DNA from: an uncultured Geobacteraceae bacterium
GTDB lineage: Bacteria > Desulfobacterota > Desulfuromonadia > Geobacterales > Pseudopelobacteraceae
Length of the DNA stretch: 64,000 nucleotides
NCBI GenBank assembly: GCA_903901875.1
Contig: CAIUSO010000091.1
Location: forward strand, 1-64,000
Direction of reading: 5' to 3'
How positions within the stretch are numbered: the stretch's first letter is position 1; each line of letters starts with the position of its first letter. The notes beneath the pieces were generated by a model that worked only from the letters and a program-made list of their open reading frames with translations, had not been told where the DNA came from and did no database searches. The translations under genes were made by a program, and so were the position numbers. This document shows, piece after piece, positions 1 through 9,961 of the stretch.

Positions 1-272
1 ACATTCCCGCTCAATGGCTGACCGTTGACCGTAGTGGTCTTATCTACTTTCCCGTTAAGCTTGCTTTGCGTGGCGGAGGAAAGAGTTGTAAACCTTACAA
101 CTGAGACCTTTCCATTCAACTTCAACTGAGTCTTGGAAGAGTAGTTGGTAAACCGAACAACATCCGTCTTGGTGACCATCAGGGCATTGTTCTTCATGGC
201 CTGCTGGATCAGTTGATCATCAGCAAACGATACGGCAACGGACGCCAGCATGATAAATAGTATCCATCTCAT
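1..272 (-). CDS. Tail-fibre-like protein with signal peptide (3' end beyond window)
   Basis: The ATG at 272 overlaps the stop of the upstream fibre gene (ATGA), so the two are translationally coupled. The visible 90 residues begin with a typical export signal (MRWILFIMLASVAVSFADD) and continue into repeats of the kind seen in phage fibre shafts: LKLNGKV occurs at about residue 50 and SKLNGKV about 20 residues later, followed by VNGQPLSGN. The gene runs off the left edge, so length and C-terminal domain are unknown. Fibre proteins are normally assembled in the cytoplasm, so a signal-like N-terminus is odd; it might instead be a hydrophobic anchor. Function as fibre or fibre-associated protein is inferred from repeats and position. 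Confidence 0.6.
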   Translation of the reverse strand, partial: MRWILFIMLASVAVSFADDQLIQQAMKNNALMVTKTDVVRFTNYSSKTQLKLNGKVSVVRFTTLSSATQSKLNGKVDKTTTVNGQPLSGN

Positions 273-1006
273 ATGCGGTACCAGTTTGTCCCGTTCATGA
301 CCAGGTGAATGGATTCATCCTGTACGGTCAGATCGATAGATGTCTGACGGAGAACGGTCTTTCCGCCCGTTCCGGTCACTGACACCGGATTAGCTGTTGC
401 ATCGGTTTTGATGATGATCACCTCACCACTTGCGGGGAGGTTCGCTATTACCTGCCCCACCGAAGCGTCGGCATAAGTGACCGTTGGAGCTGCACCAGCC
501 CCCGCCGTGACAGATACCGAGTAACTCGCAGTTTTAAGCGTCAGGTTACCGTTGATGTCGAACCCGACAAGAGTGTTTGCGAGAGACTGGGCGGGGAGTT
601 CAAAGTTTCCTGTCTGAGTGGAAGGTAACTTGATTGCACGCTCGGCCATCTCCGCTATCTGCTGGATCATCATCACCATTCTGTCAAAAGCATCCTCGTG
701 GATCTCGGGAAAGAATGTACCCAGGTTGCGGACCTCAGTTGATTGCAGCAGGTCTACCAAGCGCATGATAACCAGTTGTTGTCCAACTGACAGAGCTGTT
801 GACAGTGTTACCAGACCGCCACCGTAAGAGCCTGCACCGCTCAGGGTGTAGTCGGTGCCTTCTGTCAGGAGTGTGTCAGTACCATCTGCCGCCACCCGTA
901 GCACCGAAATCTCCGTGTTAATGTAGAATCGGAAATTGAAGGTGAATGGCCCGGTGCTTCCGCTGCCGTTGAATGTTGCCTTGTTGACGTTCGTTGATAC
1001 GGTCAT
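269..1006 (-). CDS. Phage tail fibre/tailspike N-terminal attachment protein (T7 gp17-like)
   Basis: 245 residues. The N-terminal half resembles the virion-binding domain of podoviral fibres: an FTFNFRFY strand, a GTDYTLSGAGSYGGG turn, then the motif LGTFFPEIHEDAFDRMVMM at about residues 95-113, which matches the conserved FFPExHEDAFD segment of T7-type fibres. The C-terminal part is beta-rich and threonine/alanine-rich (VSVTAGAGAAPTVTY). The protein likely binds the tail and carries further fibre subunits, perhaps the product of the next gene. It is the first fibre gene after the internal virion proteins, which is the usual place. Confidence in the family is good; the receptor is unknown. 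Confidence 0.8.
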   Translation of the reverse strand: MTVSTNVNKATFNGSGSTGPFTFNFRFYINTEISVLRVAADGTDTLLTEGTDYTLSGAGSYGGGLVTLSTALSVGQQLVIMRLVDLLQSTEVRNLGTFFPEIHEDAFDRMVMMIQQIAEMAERAIKLPSTQTGNFELPAQSLANTLVGFDINGNLTLKTASYSVSVTAGAGAAPTVTYADASVGQVIANLPASGEVIIIKTDATANPVSVTGTGGKTVLRQTSIDLTVQDESIHLVMNGTNWYRI

Positions 1007-1065
1007 GTCTTTGACCCCCCTTTAGTGCTTTTTACGCGAATAAAAAATATCTGTCGCGGGCGACG

Positions 1066-4000
1066 TTAATGGCTCTTTTTATGGTAGTTGAATACATCGG
1101 TAACAGGTGACCATGTGTGCTTCGGGTCGTAACTACCATCAAGGATATCGTGGAATAATTCACCGGTTACCGTTGCCTGGGCTGTAGGTAGACCGGTAAC
1201 CATGCCAACGGCCCCCGCGGCCTTCTTGCCCAAATTGGCCTCGCTCCAATCATCTTTAGTTACAGCGTTAGTCACGTCATATAAAGACTCTAACCCACTG
1301 TAGATAGGCATGGGACGAAGCGTGTAATGTTCTCCTGTAATCGCAGCCTCTGTCTTTTTGGCAAAATCTCTTATTATCGGGATCCCATCTGCAAAACCGA
1401 ACGTCAACCGTGCCAACAACCATTTAGGTATTTTCTCCGGATCATCAGGATACTTGCCTCGTATCAGATCAAACATTATTGCCTGTGGCAAATACATGAA
1501 CACTAACGTCTTCACAGCGTTCATAGTTGAATCCTTGGTCAAGCCCTTATCCTTGATCATGGTTGCCGCTTCGGAATAATGATTGTAAGCTACCAGCGAA
1601 GGCCCGATGAACTGGGTCAAACTCCTCACCCACTGATTGCTCTGCCCCTCTATTGCCGACAGGTCACCCTTCCGACCGGAAACCTGTGTTATCCTCACAA
1701 CCGAGTCCGCAAACCTACGTGACTGCTCTTCCGTATATCCACGATTCTGCCCTTCCTGATAGCCTGACAACCATCCGAGTGCCGCAGATTCACGGTAGAA
1801 AAACATCTTTGTCATCATGCCGAACTTTTTAATGTCGTTTGCCACTGAATGTCTGCCGGAGAGATCATTCAGTGCTTCTACAAAGTCGCGGTCTATTTCA
1901 TGGGAAAGGTTTTTCAGGAAAGGGCTGGTAGATTCTGCAAAGTTGACAGCATTGTTCCTGTTTCTGCCATACGCAACGACAGCGTCCCTTACGGATGATG
2001 CGGAACATTCCTTGAATACCGTAACAGCCTGAGTACCCACTTCCGATATCGCGTTCCCTATTCTCAATCCCAGTAACGAAGTAGACATATTACGGCGGAA
2101 TAGAGAGTTCAATTGCCCGACAAATCCCTCTATGTCTTCACTGAACCGGTCAGAGGTGATAGTCTGATCAATCCACCCCTTGAGGTTATTGGCATACTTT
2201 TCTCCCAGTCGGTCCTGCAACGCCTGGTTAACCTGTTCGTCGTTGAGTAGCCGTCGGGCATCCCTGGCGAACTGCCAATGTGAGATATCAAGGATGACAT
2301 CATTCAGGTGCCTGGTAACAATACCTGACCAATTGAGGTCGAGGGGTAGTGCTGCTTTCTCGTTGCGCTCCTTCATGTAGCCTTGCTTGGTATTGCTCCC
2401 TTTGTAGGTAAACAGATCGTTGATCGTTGAGGTATCTTCTTGTAACTTACCGGCCTTCGACCACCGAGCATCATACTTTAGCGGGAAGTAACCGCCTTCC
2501 AGAGTCCCATTTGCAACATCCATCGGCTGCGCTTCAATCCACTTCGGCTCGACTCCTAATCGCCTGCGAGCAAGTGCGGCAGCTTCCGGTTTCAACTTCT
2601 CGATGGTTTTCCATATAGCGTTAATAGAAGTGATATCCTTTGCTGTCAAATGGGACAATATTTCCTGAAGCTGGTCGTGATTCAACTCCAGAGACATATC
2701 TCGGCCCTCAAGTTTCAAACCATTCCGCATTAGTTTATTCATATTCGATTCATTGCCGCAGTTAAGGGCTATGGCAATGATATCGTTTTTGGCGAGGCTC
2801 GCACCAATTGACTCTATCCGGTGGGTAATAGGACGATTGAAACGGTCAGTACGACCCTCAAACCCCTTGTTCCTGACTATTTCCATGATATCCGGATACA
2901 CCATCTGCATCAGACGTATCTGATGGTCAGCTGCATCATTATAGCTGTTCATCAGCGCGTCATGCCACGGGCCAATATCTTTGTAGTTGTCCAAACGGCG
3001 AAAGATGAACTCGCGGCGTTTCAGCACCAGATCGAGCGGATAATTCGCATATTTCTCAAACAGATCCTGTGATGCTTTGGTATCTGCTTTTTTACTCTCC
3101 TTGACTGCAGAGTAAACTGACCGAGACATCTTGCCAGCCATAAGCTGACGATCCACCATCTCGCCATTGACACGAACCTTGTTCATATCACGCGCAGCAG
3201 TTTCAATCATCTTGAGTGTGTCACGTACAGAACGGAGCTCATTCATCTTTAGCTGGTCGAGCTGCTTGCCGGGGTTCTCGATAAAGCTGGTATCGATAGG
3301 GAGCGGAGTTCCGGCGCGTTCCTCAAACCCTGCCAACCAATCACGGAAGGGCTGACGTATGGTAGTATTGTCAGGCGGGACCACTCCGAACCGTTCCAGA
3401 ATCCCCTGCACCTGCCCCAGCATCTCCTGATCAGCTTTCCCAATATCTCCGAGTTTCCGCTTACTGACTATGCCGATATAGTCGCCGATCTTCTTCACTT
3501 CTGCCTTGGCTCGGGAAGCTTCAAGGAACATGAAGTGATTGAGCAGCTGGCGCGTACGTGCATCCGCAGCCAGATCATATTTACCCTCACCATTCAGCTT
3601 GAAGGCATCACGAGCTGACTGCCGTTCTGCTACCAGGTACTTATATGGGCTGATACCTTTGGCATCCTGCTCACCGATATGACGCCATGCAGTTTCACGG
3701 AATTCTGCATAAGTCGGTATTTTAGTAGCAGACTCTCTGCGTTGCTCGGCAGCAGCACGATCCGCTGCATTGATAAACGGTTTAACCTGGTTGGCTTTGG
3801 CTCTGAGTGCCTTGATTTCAGCCTCCAGTACCTTTGACCATTGCTCGTTGTGGACTGCCACCGTTGCCTCATCAACGATAGAACCGTCCAGGTGCATGGC
3901 GCCATGTTGTTCGTTCATCCGTGCCGCGGTTTCCTGAGCGACATAGCTTTTATATGATGGAGTCTCTATCATCCTCTTGATCATGGTATCAGCAGAATCG

Positions 4001-7000
4001 AAACCAAATCGTTCAGCAACTATGTCCGGATGCACCCCATCTTTACCCGTCACACCTTTGGGCAGACGCTTGACGAATTCTTCACCGTACCTGTCGACCA
4101 GGAGCGATCTGTCAATTTTCATGGGAGTAACTTCATTACCGGCAAAGTCCTTGCCTTTCTGCAACTCCTGAATAGCCTGGTATACCGGTTCTGCCTGTGC
4201 TTCCTTGGCGACCTGATCGTTGATCTTGGCTTGTTCCTCTTTCCACCACTCAAGATGTTGCCGGCGGAATTCCTTCAGAGATGCAGCACGCAGCTTTTCT
4301 CGAGCCGCTTCACCGGCCTGTTCACCAACACGCTTATATGCAGCGAACTCTTTATCACTCATGCCCATATCTGCGGCAGTAGCGAAGAGCGGCTTCTGAT
4401 CAACCTGTTCTCTGGCACGGGCAATCTCGCTGTCAGTAGCGAACATGCGCCCCATGACCTCACGAACATCATCATTGATCTTTACACCACTATCCGACAG
4501 TTTCTGAAAGATGCCATTGATCCAGGTGGACAGGCGTTCGAATGCACCGCGCAGCCCCTCGGAAGGTGCCTTGCCTTCACGGAAGAACGTGATCATGCCA
4601 TCGGCAAACTTCTCATGTTGGTCAGTGGAGAGTGTTCCATCTTCTGATTTGAGCCACTTGCTGACCGTTTCCCAGTCAGCCTTTACCTGTTCTGGTGCAT
4701 CTGGATGAGATGAGAGGCGTTGCAGATCGTCAAGAACCCAGTGACCGACCTCGTGCACAAAGGTGGTGGCATTGGCGTCCTTGAGGATACCTATTTCACG
4801 GAGAGGGGAATCAGGAGAAGTACGGAAGAAACCACGCTTGACATTTTCACCCTGGTAAAAATTGTCTCTATTGACAAGATGGCTGTTAAGTGAAATAATA
4901 TATTCAGATAAAGCTCCCGCCTGCTGTGAGATACCGGGATCATCAGGTGAGTAGGCGCGATTAGGGTTAACCCCTTTCGCGCCATCTTTGTTTTCCCACC
5001 CAGTTAGTAACCATGTTTCACGATTGCCCTCTTTAAATAAAGAAAGCACGGCAGTATGTCCTTGATATTCTATGCGGACTCTTTCTCCTTTTGTACCTTC
5101 TCCTTGCACGGCTACTACACGTCCATAAGCAATAACCGAAGGCATCATTTTGGCGACGTTTGCACCATCATCCCCCTCAAGCTTGCGTTGTTCAATTAAA
5201 TGAGATAATCCCTTGCCCTCAATAAGCCTGCCTTTGGTGTTTAATCTCCCCGGCTCTCCCCAAATAAAAGTGATATCGCCAAGCATAGGGCGTGTCATAG
5301 CTGCCGGAACATCATTATGTTGAATCAACATTTCATCTACTGCCGCAAGTCCTTTTTCTACCTCTTTAGCCAAATGTCCAGATGTTTCTTGAAACAGTTC
5401 CTTACTCTGCCCACCGTTGAGCAACTTCCTCACATCCTCGTTACTCATGGTTTTCAGATCAACACCATGTGCATCGAGTAACTGTCGCATCTGGGAAAGC
5501 CGAGTTTGTTTCTCCTGGTTGGCTGTATTCTCACTCCCAGCAGGATAGACGGGCCTGTCCTGTAATTCACCATGCACAGCTTGCTTTAGGTCATCTATGG
5601 TTGACCCTTCCGGCAAATAACCGTTTTCTATTGCCAGCCCGCGCACATTGTCCAGTGCCATACCATCAGCTCTGAGAGTGTTCTTCTGCCCTGGCAGCCT
5701 GTTACGGTCCACCTCCATATCCCGAATATCGCCCCGGTCATCAGAAATACCATGCTCACGGATAAAAGACAGAAGTGACGGAGCCGTATGAAGATCACCC
5801 TCCTTGAATGTCGGGTTACCTGATACCGACTCTGCACGTAAGGTATCAAGCATCGGGTCGGTTGCCATATCGATCTTCTGCCGGGTTGCCACATGGTCAA
5901 CTCTGTTGGTGAATGAAACCCTTCCGGAGAGATCATCATTCTGCCAGAACTGCCACGGGTCCTGCTTGAAGTCATCAGCCATACGCAACACATGAGCCGT
6001 TGCAATCTTGGCGTTGTCCTCCGCCGTTTTACGGTCGAACCGTCCGAGTCCGGCAATCTGACCATAGATATCGTTGTACACCTTGAGAGCCGGTGCAGTT
6101 TCATGGGTAGCATCTGTAGCACTCTGTTCGTCCTGTTCTTTGATGAGCCTGTCTAGTTCCGCCATTCTCCCGGCATCCAACTCGCCGCGGCTCTTTGCCT
6201 CGTCGGCAGATATTCCGTCAGGCCGCACCTTGATCTTACCTGCCAGGTCAGCAAAGTCCTTACGCTTGCCGAACTCAGTCAGGAATGTTTCCAGGGGGAT
6301 TTTCATGTCGTCGCCGAGTACCAGGGACTCATGATAACCGTCATCGGTACCGAGCACACGCCTGGCAGCTTCGTCAGGAGCTTCCTTGCCACCCTGCCAG
6401 AGTGTGTTCCATTCCTGAACAGGCATATAGACGTCCTGGACAGGGCCATCCTGTTTCGCTAGGCGCAAAAATTCCTGCATGGCAGGTTCAAATCTTTTGG
6501 TTACCTTGTTGTCGGTGACTTCGGTTCCGAGTTGTGTGACGAAGTCTCTGGCCTGTTGTGCCTCAGCACGATCAACCTTTTCCTTGGCATAGATATCATA
6601 TGCAGCATGACCGCCGAATAGTGCACCCATAACGGCATCATGAATCATGGAATCCGGATCGAGCGGATTAATTTTATCCGCAAGATCATCGTATCCACCA
6701 CGAGAAAGGATGGCGCTGTCGATGGCGCGAGAAGCAACACCGAAGCCGGTATTTAGCCCCACCCCCCGACCTATACTTCCCAGCTTGGTTTTTGCCCCAA
6801 AAGGCAGCTTGGTCATGCCATACGCACCAAGGCCGGTTGCCCATGAGGATATCCAGTTAGTACCGTCATCAACACCATCGTCAGCGTTGCTCTGGATCTT
6901 ATCCATGGTTGCCCCGCCAGTCATGGCGGCAACTCCTGTAGGCCCCATCAATAAATACGGTGCTATTTCAGCAACTGCCCTACCGACATGGCCTACCGTC

Positions 7001-7521
7001 CCGAGTCGAGGATCAACAGCAGCATCCTTGCTGTACTGATGATATTCGGACATCTGCTTAATCAACGAATCGGTCTCAGTGGTGTCACCAGACATATAAT
7101 CGAGAGCCTTCGCAATAGGCATCATACCAAGGCCTATTGCCTGCCCAATGGTGGCTCCAACAGATTGAAGAGGCTTTTTTATGAATTCTTCGATGTAGGA
7201 GAGTTCATTGATAGAATCATGTGCCAGCGCGGCATTGGACTGCTTGGATACAAATTCGGCTGTAGCAGGATTAGTGTACGGCAGTGTCTGGGCTTGCTGC
7301 TGCAACTGCTGCAATTTAACCGGAGCACCATTTCGGACTAATCCGAGCGGGATACCGCTCTGCTGAGACAACTTTTGCCATTCAGCCTCCTGATCAGTAG
7401 TAATACCGGTCTGTGCTGCTTGAGACAGGACAATTGGCAACTTGCCGGAGACATCCAATGATGTCTTTACGGGAGGAATTCGGGAAACAACATCTCCAGC
7501 TATATCATCGTATATGGACAT
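1066..7521 (-). CDS. Very large internal virion protein, polyvalent (nuclease-toxin-like and HEVGH motifs)
   Basis: 2151 residues, the largest gene of the prophage and three bases after the upstream internal virion gene. In T7-like phages this position encodes a core protein ejected into the host with the DNA. Visible parts: a glycine-rich hydrophobic region near residues 100-290; at about 745-860 a segment with GKGLSHLIEQR and ETWLLTGWE that resembles the barnase/EndoU/ColicinE5-like nuclease domains of phage MuF and polyvalent proteins; HEVGHWVLDDL at about 921, a zinc-metallopeptidase-type HExxH; long charged helices at about 1100-1500; and a C-terminal region with GGYFPLKYDARWS near 1680 resembling large polyvalent-protein-associated domains. 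Nuclease and protease activities are inferred from motifs only. Confidence 0.75.
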   Translation of the reverse strand: MSIYDDIAGDVVSRIPPVKTSLDVSGKLPIVLSQAAQTGITTDQEAEWQKLSQQSGIPLGLVRNGAPVKLQQLQQQAQTLPYTNPATAEFVSKQSNAALAHDSINELSYIEEFIKKPLQSVGATIGQAIGLGMMPIAKALDYMSGDTTETDSLIKQMSEYHQYSKDAAVDPRLGTVGHVGRAVAEIAPYLLMGPTGVAAMTGGATMDKIQSNADDGVDDGTNWISSWATGLGAYGMTKLPFGAKTKLGSIGRGVGLNTGFGVASRAIDSAILSRGGYDDLADKINPLDPDSMIHDAVMGALFGGHAAYDIYAKEKVDRAEAQQARDFVTQLGTEVTDNKVTKRFEPAMQEFLRLAKQDGPVQDVYMPVQEWNTLWQGGKEAPDEAARRVLGTDDGYHESLVLGDDMKIPLETFLTEFGKRKDFADLAGKIKVRPDGISADEAKSRGELDAGRMAELDRLIKEQDEQSATDATHETAPALKVYNDIYGQIAGLGRFDRKTAEDNAKIATAHVLRMADDFKQDPWQFWQNDDLSGRVSFTNRVDHVATRQKIDMATDPMLDTLRAESVSGNPTFKEGDLHTAPSLLSFIREHGISDDRGDIRDMEVDRNRLPGQKNTLRADGMALDNVRGLAIENGYLPEGSTIDDLKQAVHGELQDRPVYPAGSENTANQEKQTRLSQMRQLLDAHGVDLKTMSNEDVRKLLNGGQSKELFQETSGHLAKEVEKGLAAVDEMLIQHNDVPAAMTRPMLGDITFIWGEPGRLNTKGRLIEGKGLSHLIEQRKLEGDDGANVAKMMPSVIAYGRVVAVQGEGTKGERVRIEYQGHTAVLSLFKEGNRETWLLTGWENKDGAKGVNPNRAYSPDDPGISQQAGALSEYIISLNSHLVNRDNFYQGENVKRGFFRTSPDSPLREIGILKDANATTFVHEVGHWVLDDLQRLSSHPDAPEQVKADWETVSKWLKSEDGTLSTDQHEKFADGMITFFREGKAPSEGLRGAFERLSTWINGIFQKLSDSGVKINDDVREVMGRMFATDSEIARAREQVDQKPLFATAADMGMSDKEFAAYKRVGEQAGEAAREKLRAASLKEFRRQHLEWWKEEQAKINDQVAKEAQAEPVYQAIQELQKGKDFAGNEVTPMKIDRSLLVDRYGEEFVKRLPKGVTGKDGVHPDIVAERFGFDSADTMIKRMIETPSYKSYVAQETAARMNEQHGAMHLDGSIVDEATVAVHNEQWSKVLEAEIKALRAKANQVKPFINAADRAAAEQRRESATKIPTYAEFRETAWRHIGEQDAKGISPYKYLVAERQSARDAFKLNGEGKYDLAADARTRQLLNHFMFLEASRAKAEVKKIGDYIGIVSKRKLGDIGKADQEMLGQVQGILERFGVVPPDNTTIRQPFRDWLAGFEERAGTPLPIDTSFIENPGKQLDQLKMNELRSVRDTLKMIETAARDMNKVRVNGEMVDRQLMAGKMSRSVYSAVKESKKADTKASQDLFEKYANYPLDLVLKRREFIFRRLDNYKDIGPWHDALMNSYNDAADHQIRLMQMVYPDIMEIVRNKGFEGRTDRFNRPITHRIESIGASLAKNDIIAIALNCGNESNMNKLMRNGLKLEGRDMSLELNHDQLQEILSHLTAKDITSINAIWKTIEKLKPEAAALARRRLGVEPKWIEAQPMDVANGTLEGGYFPLKYDARWSKAGKLQEDTSTINDLFTYKGSNTKQGYMKERNEKAALPLDLNWSGIVTRHLNDVILDISHWQFARDARRLLNDEQVNQALQDRLGEKYANNLKGWIDQTITSDRFSEDIEGFVGQLNSLFRRNMSTSLLGLRIGNAISEVGTQAVTVFKECSASSVRDAVVAYGRNRNNAVNFAESTSPFLKNLSHEIDRDFVEALNDLSGRHSVANDIKKFGMMTKMFFYRESAALGWLSGYQEGQNRGYTEEQSRRFADSVVRITQVSGRKGDLSAIEGQSNQWVRSLTQFIGPSLVAYNHYSEAATMIKDKGLTKDSTMNAVKTLVFMYLPQAIMFDLIRGKYPDDPEKIPKWLLARLTFGFADGIPIIRDFAKKTEAAITGEHYTLRPMPIYSGLESLYDVTNAVTKDDWSEANLGKKAAGAVGMVTGLPTAQATVTGELFHDILDGSYDPKHTWSPVTDVFNYHKKSH

Positions 7522-7523
7522 TA

Positions 7524-9461
7524 TTATTTTTTCCTTTTATTGAATTGAGTCCATGCTTCTGACATTTGGGTAAGAGTAGGAGCTGCCCCGTTATTTTTAC
7601 GCTGTACCGCCTGATACAGTCCGGCATAGTCAGGATTGCGGATCAATAGTCTGGATGGATCGAGCTTGAATGCATCTAAGGTGCTTACCTCTTTTGGTGA
7701 AGCTGTAACCAGTGATTCAACCAGATTGGGTTGCTTTGCCCATTTTTGAGCCGCTACTTGAACCTGAGTCGGATTCAATGGCGCACCGTTCGCTTTTTCT
7801 TCCCTAAAAATGTACATTCCAAGATCTGCCACTGCATTATCAGTGGTCCTTGCATTATTAGGGCTGAGCGTACCTGCTATCCCGAGAAGATCCTTGACGG
7901 TTGCTTTAAGCTGATCTTGTGACCACGATACCGGATGTCCCTTTGCCAGTTCATCGTTTTGTTTCTTGAGGGCATCCAGCATGCTTGCCTGTTCGGCGCT
8001 TATCGTTCCAGTGGCTCTCAATACGGCAGAACCTGTAGACAGATAACCGCCTTTTTTCAGTTCATTGACAAAGTTTTGCTGTTGTTTGACTTGTTGTTCA
8101 GCAGCTTGTCTTTGTGCCGCTAACGTAGCAAGAGACTGTTTCCAATGGACATTGCCTTGATAAACCTGTTCGATATGATCGAGGGATAAAAGTGCTTTAC
8201 CGGAATCAAGAGTTTTCAGTACACCCAACTCCGGAATTAACGACTCAGCGTTTTTAGCATTTGGATATTTGCCACTGGAATGAAGATCAAACAGTTTGGT
8301 GTCGATAGCATTGAGGAGATTATTGGCCGTAGTGTCGTTAACATTTTTAGTGAATACATCTTGTAATGATTTCAGAGTAGCTGCGTCATATATGCCAATT
8401 TGCCCCACTTCATCTTTCTTGGCTAATGCGATCTGATCCCATGTTGGAGTTGGCTCCCCAGCATCGGCAGCATCGTTGACAAACTTGGCGATACTGTTCT
8501 TCGCATTATTAACAGTTGTGACCACCATACCGTTGTATTGCGCCTGGTTATTCAATACCTGGGCGATTATATGGTTGGCTTTGACCGGATTATCCGCATA
8601 ATCCTTATTTACATCCGCATACGTTTTTGGCAGATCGATAATTTGACCAGGCGTATAATATTTATTGGCGGAGATTGACACCTCCTGAGCCTCTGCTACC
8701 GGAGCGATGTGTTTGTAAAAGGTTGCCGCATCAGTCCCGGTAATTTTATTTAACGCAACCTGTTCGTCAAAATACTTCTTCGCAGCTATTGGTTGCTGAC
8801 TGTCCATCATCGCTTGAGCAACCGCTATATGTGCAGCACTCTCGGCATTTGCACCCTTGATTCTCGCCTCTTCACTGTCCGGATCGAGATGACTGTTTGA
8901 AGCACTCAGCCCGGTCATGGCAATGGCACGAATATTTTTGATCGAGTCGGCCACTACTTGAGGCTGACCTACAAAATTGCGTATTGTCGCCAACTGCCCA
9001 TTAATAGCGTTGGAATCAGATTCAGCGAACCACTTGTTCGATTCATCCCTGCTATGGGTCAAGACTCCGGATTCCAACTGTGTACGTTGCTGTTTAGCGA
9101 ACTCATCAAAAGAGCTTAAAACACTTGGGCTATTCAACGTTGCACGGACATCGGAAATATTCTTATCAAACTCCTCAAGAGTCTTCTGAGGTTGGTTAAT
9201 AGCTGCTTGGCCTTTTACCTGTTTAGCTTCATCAAGCAGTGTATTGACTATGGTGCTTCCGTCGCTGGTGGCATTGAGCAGTGAAGCCCGATCCACTTTC
9301 AATCGTTCATCGTGTGCAATTCCGAACATAGCACCGGAAGCATTAGTCAGCCCCTGCCCGAGCCCCGCCCCGAAAGCATCTGGAGAGAGTCCCTGCATCT
9401 GAGGGGATGAAGGTGCGATGGTTTGAACTGTTGGATCTGTATAGCGTGGGACTTGCGGCAT
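7524..9461 (-). CDS. Internal virion protein (T7 gp15-position)
   Basis: 645 residues, mostly predicted alpha helix with few cysteines. The N-terminus is proline-rich (MPQVPRYTDPTVQTI) and followed by a glycine-rich AFGAGLGQGL stretch, a common opening for podoviral core proteins. It lies between the gp14-like membrane protein and the 2151-residue protein, the place held by gp15 in T7-type gene order, and is separated from its neighbours by 2 and 11 bases. No enzymatic motif was seen. Its role as part of the ejected core, forming the periplasmic part of the DNA conduit, is inferred from order and composition, not from clear sequence identity. Confidence 0.65.
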   Translation of the reverse strand: MPQVPRYTDPTVQTIAPSSPQMQGLSPDAFGAGLGQGLTNASGAMFGIAHDERLKVDRASLLNATSDGSTIVNTLLDEAKQVKGQAAINQPQKTLEEFDKNISDVRATLNSPSVLSSFDEFAKQQRTQLESGVLTHSRDESNKWFAESDSNAINGQLATIRNFVGQPQVVADSIKNIRAIAMTGLSASNSHLDPDSEEARIKGANAESAAHIAVAQAMMDSQQPIAAKKYFDEQVALNKITGTDAATFYKHIAPVAEAQEVSISANKYYTPGQIIDLPKTYADVNKDYADNPVKANHIIAQVLNNQAQYNGMVVTTVNNAKNSIAKFVNDAADAGEPTPTWDQIALAKKDEVGQIGIYDAATLKSLQDVFTKNVNDTTANNLLNAIDTKLFDLHSSGKYPNAKNAESLIPELGVLKTLDSGKALLSLDHIEQVYQGNVHWKQSLATLAAQRQAAEQQVKQQQNFVNELKKGGYLSTGSAVLRATGTISAEQASMLDALKKQNDELAKGHPVSWSQDQLKATVKDLLGIAGTLSPNNARTTDNAVADLGMYIFREEKANGAPLNPTQVQVAAQKWAKQPNLVESLVTASPKEVSTLDAFKLDPSRLLIRNPDYAGLYQAVQRKNNGAAPTLTQMSEAWTQFNKRKK

Positions 9462-9472
9462 TACGACCCCCC

Positions 9473-9958
9473 TTACTTATATTTTGCGTTATAATATCCT
9501 TGTGCAGCACTACCAGCCCCACCTATCAGAGTCCCGGCAGCAGTAAGAGCTCCACCAGTGGCAGCGGCATTGCCCTTGTACTGTTCTATATCAGCCTGAG
9601 AGTTCAAACCGCTTGCCGTCCTCTGCGCGTTGTTGAGGATACGCAATGCATCGAGTTCTCCAGATCCCGCCGTTTCAGTGGAGAGCTCCAAGGCCGTACC
9701 TGTTGCCGTGTTGACACCAGAAGCCGCGCCTTGGGTAATCTGAGTTGACTCAAGCTGCTTGACCTTCTGCTGATGTTCGGCAGCGGAGACTGCCCCCTGC
9801 TGTTCGGCAGAGAGAGCGTTATTCCTCATCACAGTAGCGTTATAATCAGCTGCCTGTTTCTGAGACTGACCACTTGAATAAGCAGCATAAGCCCCGACGC
9901 CTGCGCTTGCCGTTGCTGCCACTGATGCTATTATTGCCAAAGTTGCCGGTTCACACAT
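9473..9958 (-). CDS. Internal virion protein, T7 gp14-like
   Basis: 161 residues. Begins MCEPATLAIIASVAATASAGVGAYAAY, a Cys-Glu/Pro opening plus a small-residue hydrophobic helix that is characteristic of gp14-type internal core proteins of podoviruses. The middle is a glutamine/alanine-rich amphipathic helix (QKQAADYNATVMRNNALSAE) and the end is another glycine/alanine-rich hydrophobic segment (TAAGTLIGGAGSAAQGYY). Such proteins leave the capsid early and form the outer-membrane part of the ejection channel. The neighbours on both sides (gp13-like and gp15-position genes) agree with this. Confidence 0.75.
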   Translation of the reverse strand: MCEPATLAIIASVAATASAGVGAYAAYSSGQSQKQAADYNATVMRNNALSAEQQGAVSAAEHQQKVKQLESTQITQGAASGVNTATGTALELSTETAGSGELDALRILNNAQRTASGLNSQADIEQYKGNAAATGGALTAAGTLIGGAGSAAQGYYNAKYK

Positions 9959-9961
9959 CGC

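Noticed and set aside
4030-4647. Plus-strand frame of 205 codons
   Set aside because: Antisense to the 2151-residue virion protein; composition is that of a shadow frame.
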